This document shows, piece by piece, positions 5,155 through 6,135 of a stretch of DNA of 6,135 nt (position 1 is its first letter; the number at the start of each line of letters is the position of its first letter). The notes under the pieces are model-generated. The model worked only from the letters and a program-made list of their open reading frames with translations, made no database searches and was not told where the DNA came from. The DNA is taken from the NCBI GenBank assembly GCA_048527645.1, contig DBGFNI010000076.1, forward strand, positions 1 through 6,135, read 5' to 3'. The position numbers and the translations under genes are program-made. The DNA comes from HGM12669 sp048527645 (GTDB taxonomy: Bacteria > Bacillota > Clostridia > Oscillospirales > CAG-272).

Positions 5155-6135
5155 TACAAAATTTTGAATCCCGCATCAAGCAGCGCCTTGCGAATCTGCT
5201 CCTTGTGCTCGGAATTTCTCGTTTCCAGATTTACCCGCAGATAACAGCCGTTGACATCCGAGCCCTCGCTTGCGCGCTCGTGGAACACGCTGGTCACGTT
5301 TCCGCCCAGATCCGCAATGATCTTGGAGACGCTGAGCAGCTGACCGGGCTTGTCCAAAAGTTCAATGGTAAACTGACAGCTTCTGCCCGACATCATCAGA
5401 CCGCGCTTGATCACGCGAGACAAAATCGTCACATCAATATTACCACCGGAAAGCAGGCATGCCACCTTTTTGCCCTTGACCGGTACCTTGTTAAACATGA
5501 CCGCCGCAACAGCAACCGCGCCGGCGCCCTCCGTCACCAGCTTCTGCTGTTCCATCAGCGCCAGAATCGCCGCGGATATTTCATCGTCGCTGACTGTGAC
5601 GATCTGATCAACATACTGCTGACACAGCGCAAAGGTTAGCTCACCCGGCTTTTTCACCGCGATACCGTCGGCAATGGTGGAAACAGAAGACAACTCTTCG
5701 ATTTTTCCGTCCGACACGGAATGCGCCATGCTGGGCGCACCCGCCGCCTGCACACCGTATATTTTTACATTGGGATTGAGATTTTTCATCGTAAATGCGA
5801 CGCCTGCAATCAGTCCGCCGCCGCCGATCGGAACCACAACAGCATCCAGATCGGGCAGCTGATCAAACAACTCCAGCCCGATGGTGCCCTGCCCGGCAAT
5901 CACGCTTTCGTCGTCAAAAGGATGAATGAAGGTGTAGCCCTCCTCATCGCGCAGACGCAGTGCATGATTGTACGCGTCGTCATATACCCCCGGCACCAGA
6001 CAAACCTCCGCGCCGTAGCGCTTGGTCGCCTCGACCTTGGAGATCGGCGCGCCGTCCGGCAGACAAATTACCGCCTTGATCCCGTTTTTCTGCGCGGCAA
6101 GCGCCACGCCCTGCGCGTGATTTCCCGCGGAGCAT
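5154..6135 (-). CDS. ilvA: Threonine ammonia-lyase (threonine dehydratase), N-terminal part outside the window
   Basis: This PLP-dependent fold-type II enzyme converts L-threonine to 2-oxobutanoate and ammonia, the entry step of isoleucine synthesis or of threonine breakdown. The frame runs open to the window edge; the GTG at 6107 is an internal valine, because the codons before it read SAGNHAQG, the conserved family motif. About 326 residues are visible, and some 75-80 N-terminal residues with the PLP lysine are missing. Numbering from the first complete codon: SAGNHAQGVA (2-11), glycine-rich phosphate loop PIGGGGLIAG (102-111), TEGAGAVAVAA (201-211), LLSGGNID (227-234). A single C-terminal ACT domain (about 253-326, FTIELLDKPGQLLSVSKII) follows. 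This one-ACT, roughly 400-residue layout matches the shorter threonine ammonia-lyase form and not the long IlvA with two ACT-like modules. The biosynthetic and catabolic roles cannot be separated here. The ACT domain suggests allosteric control by an amino acid. The ridA gene follows directly. Confidence 0.95.
   Translation of the reverse strand, partial: CSAGNHAQGVALAAQKNGIKAVICLPDGAPISKVEATKRYGAEVCLVPGVYDDAYNHALRLRDEEGYTFIHPFDDESVIAGQGTIGLELFDQLPDLDAVVVPIGGGGLIAGVAFTMKNLNPNVKIYGVQAAGAPSMAHSVSDGKIEELSSVSTIADGIAVKKPGELTFALCQQYVDQIVTVSDDEISAAILALMEQQKLVTEGAGAVAVAAVMFNKVPVKGKKVACLLSGGNIDVTILSRVIKRGLMMSGRSCQFTIELLDKPGQLLSVSKIIADLGGNVTSVFHERASEGSDVNGCYLRVNLETRNSEHKEQIRKALLDAGFKIL

Noticed and set aside
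4965..5639. Plus-strand frame of 224 codons across the ridA/ilvA junction
   Set aside because: It is antisense to two clearly conserved genes, and its translation shows no family motif.
5154..6107. Threonine ammonia-lyase starting at the GTG at 6107
   Set aside because: Codons 6134-6108 continue in frame and encode the conserved SAGNHAQG motif, so the gene simply extends beyond the window.

Overview
The window looks like chromosomal DNA from a Gram-positive, Clostridia-type bacterium. An Oscillospirales/Ruminococcaceae-like lineage is my best guess, but this rests on style and not on any search. The supporting signs are strong AGGAGG-like ribosome binding sites, a textbook sigma-A promoter with an extended -10, three small lipoproteins with lipobox signal peptides, a PcrA-type helicase, and moderately GC-rich coding DNA beside AT-rich control DNA.

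Layout, left half (+ strand): a promoter at 34-62 drives a PcrA/UvrD superfamily 1A DNA helicase (138-2537). After 44 bases with no visible terminator come three consecutive lipoprotein genes: a small orphan lipoprotein (2582-3061), a lipoprotein with an N-terminal GTW-type beta domain joined to a cyclophilin-type peptidyl-prolyl isomerase (3066-4202), and a short, almost entirely low-complexity lipoprotein (4207-4587). The last two junctions have the same design: four bases between stop and start, with the Shine-Dalgarno sequence running into the upstream stop codon. The three are therefore very probably one transcript with coupled translation. A long hairpin follows the last stop codon directly, and then a strong intrinsic terminator (4651-4694) closes the unit.

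Layout, right half (- strand): reading toward the operon from the right edge are threonine ammonia-lyase (ilvA type with a C-terminal ACT domain; its N-terminal part lies beyond the window) and, 12 bases after its stop, a RidA-family enamine/imine deaminase (4758-5141). This pairing makes biochemical sense: the lyase releases a reactive enamine/imine intermediate that RidA hydrolyses to the 2-keto acid.

Nothing mobile, no CRISPR array, no RNA gene and no defence system is visible. The parts most worth a second look are the roughly 42-residue insertion in helicase domain 1A, the GTW-domain/cyclophilin fusion lipoprotein with its two orphan lipoprotein partners, and the hairpin between the operon and its terminator. 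No gene-free stretch exceeds 300 bases.
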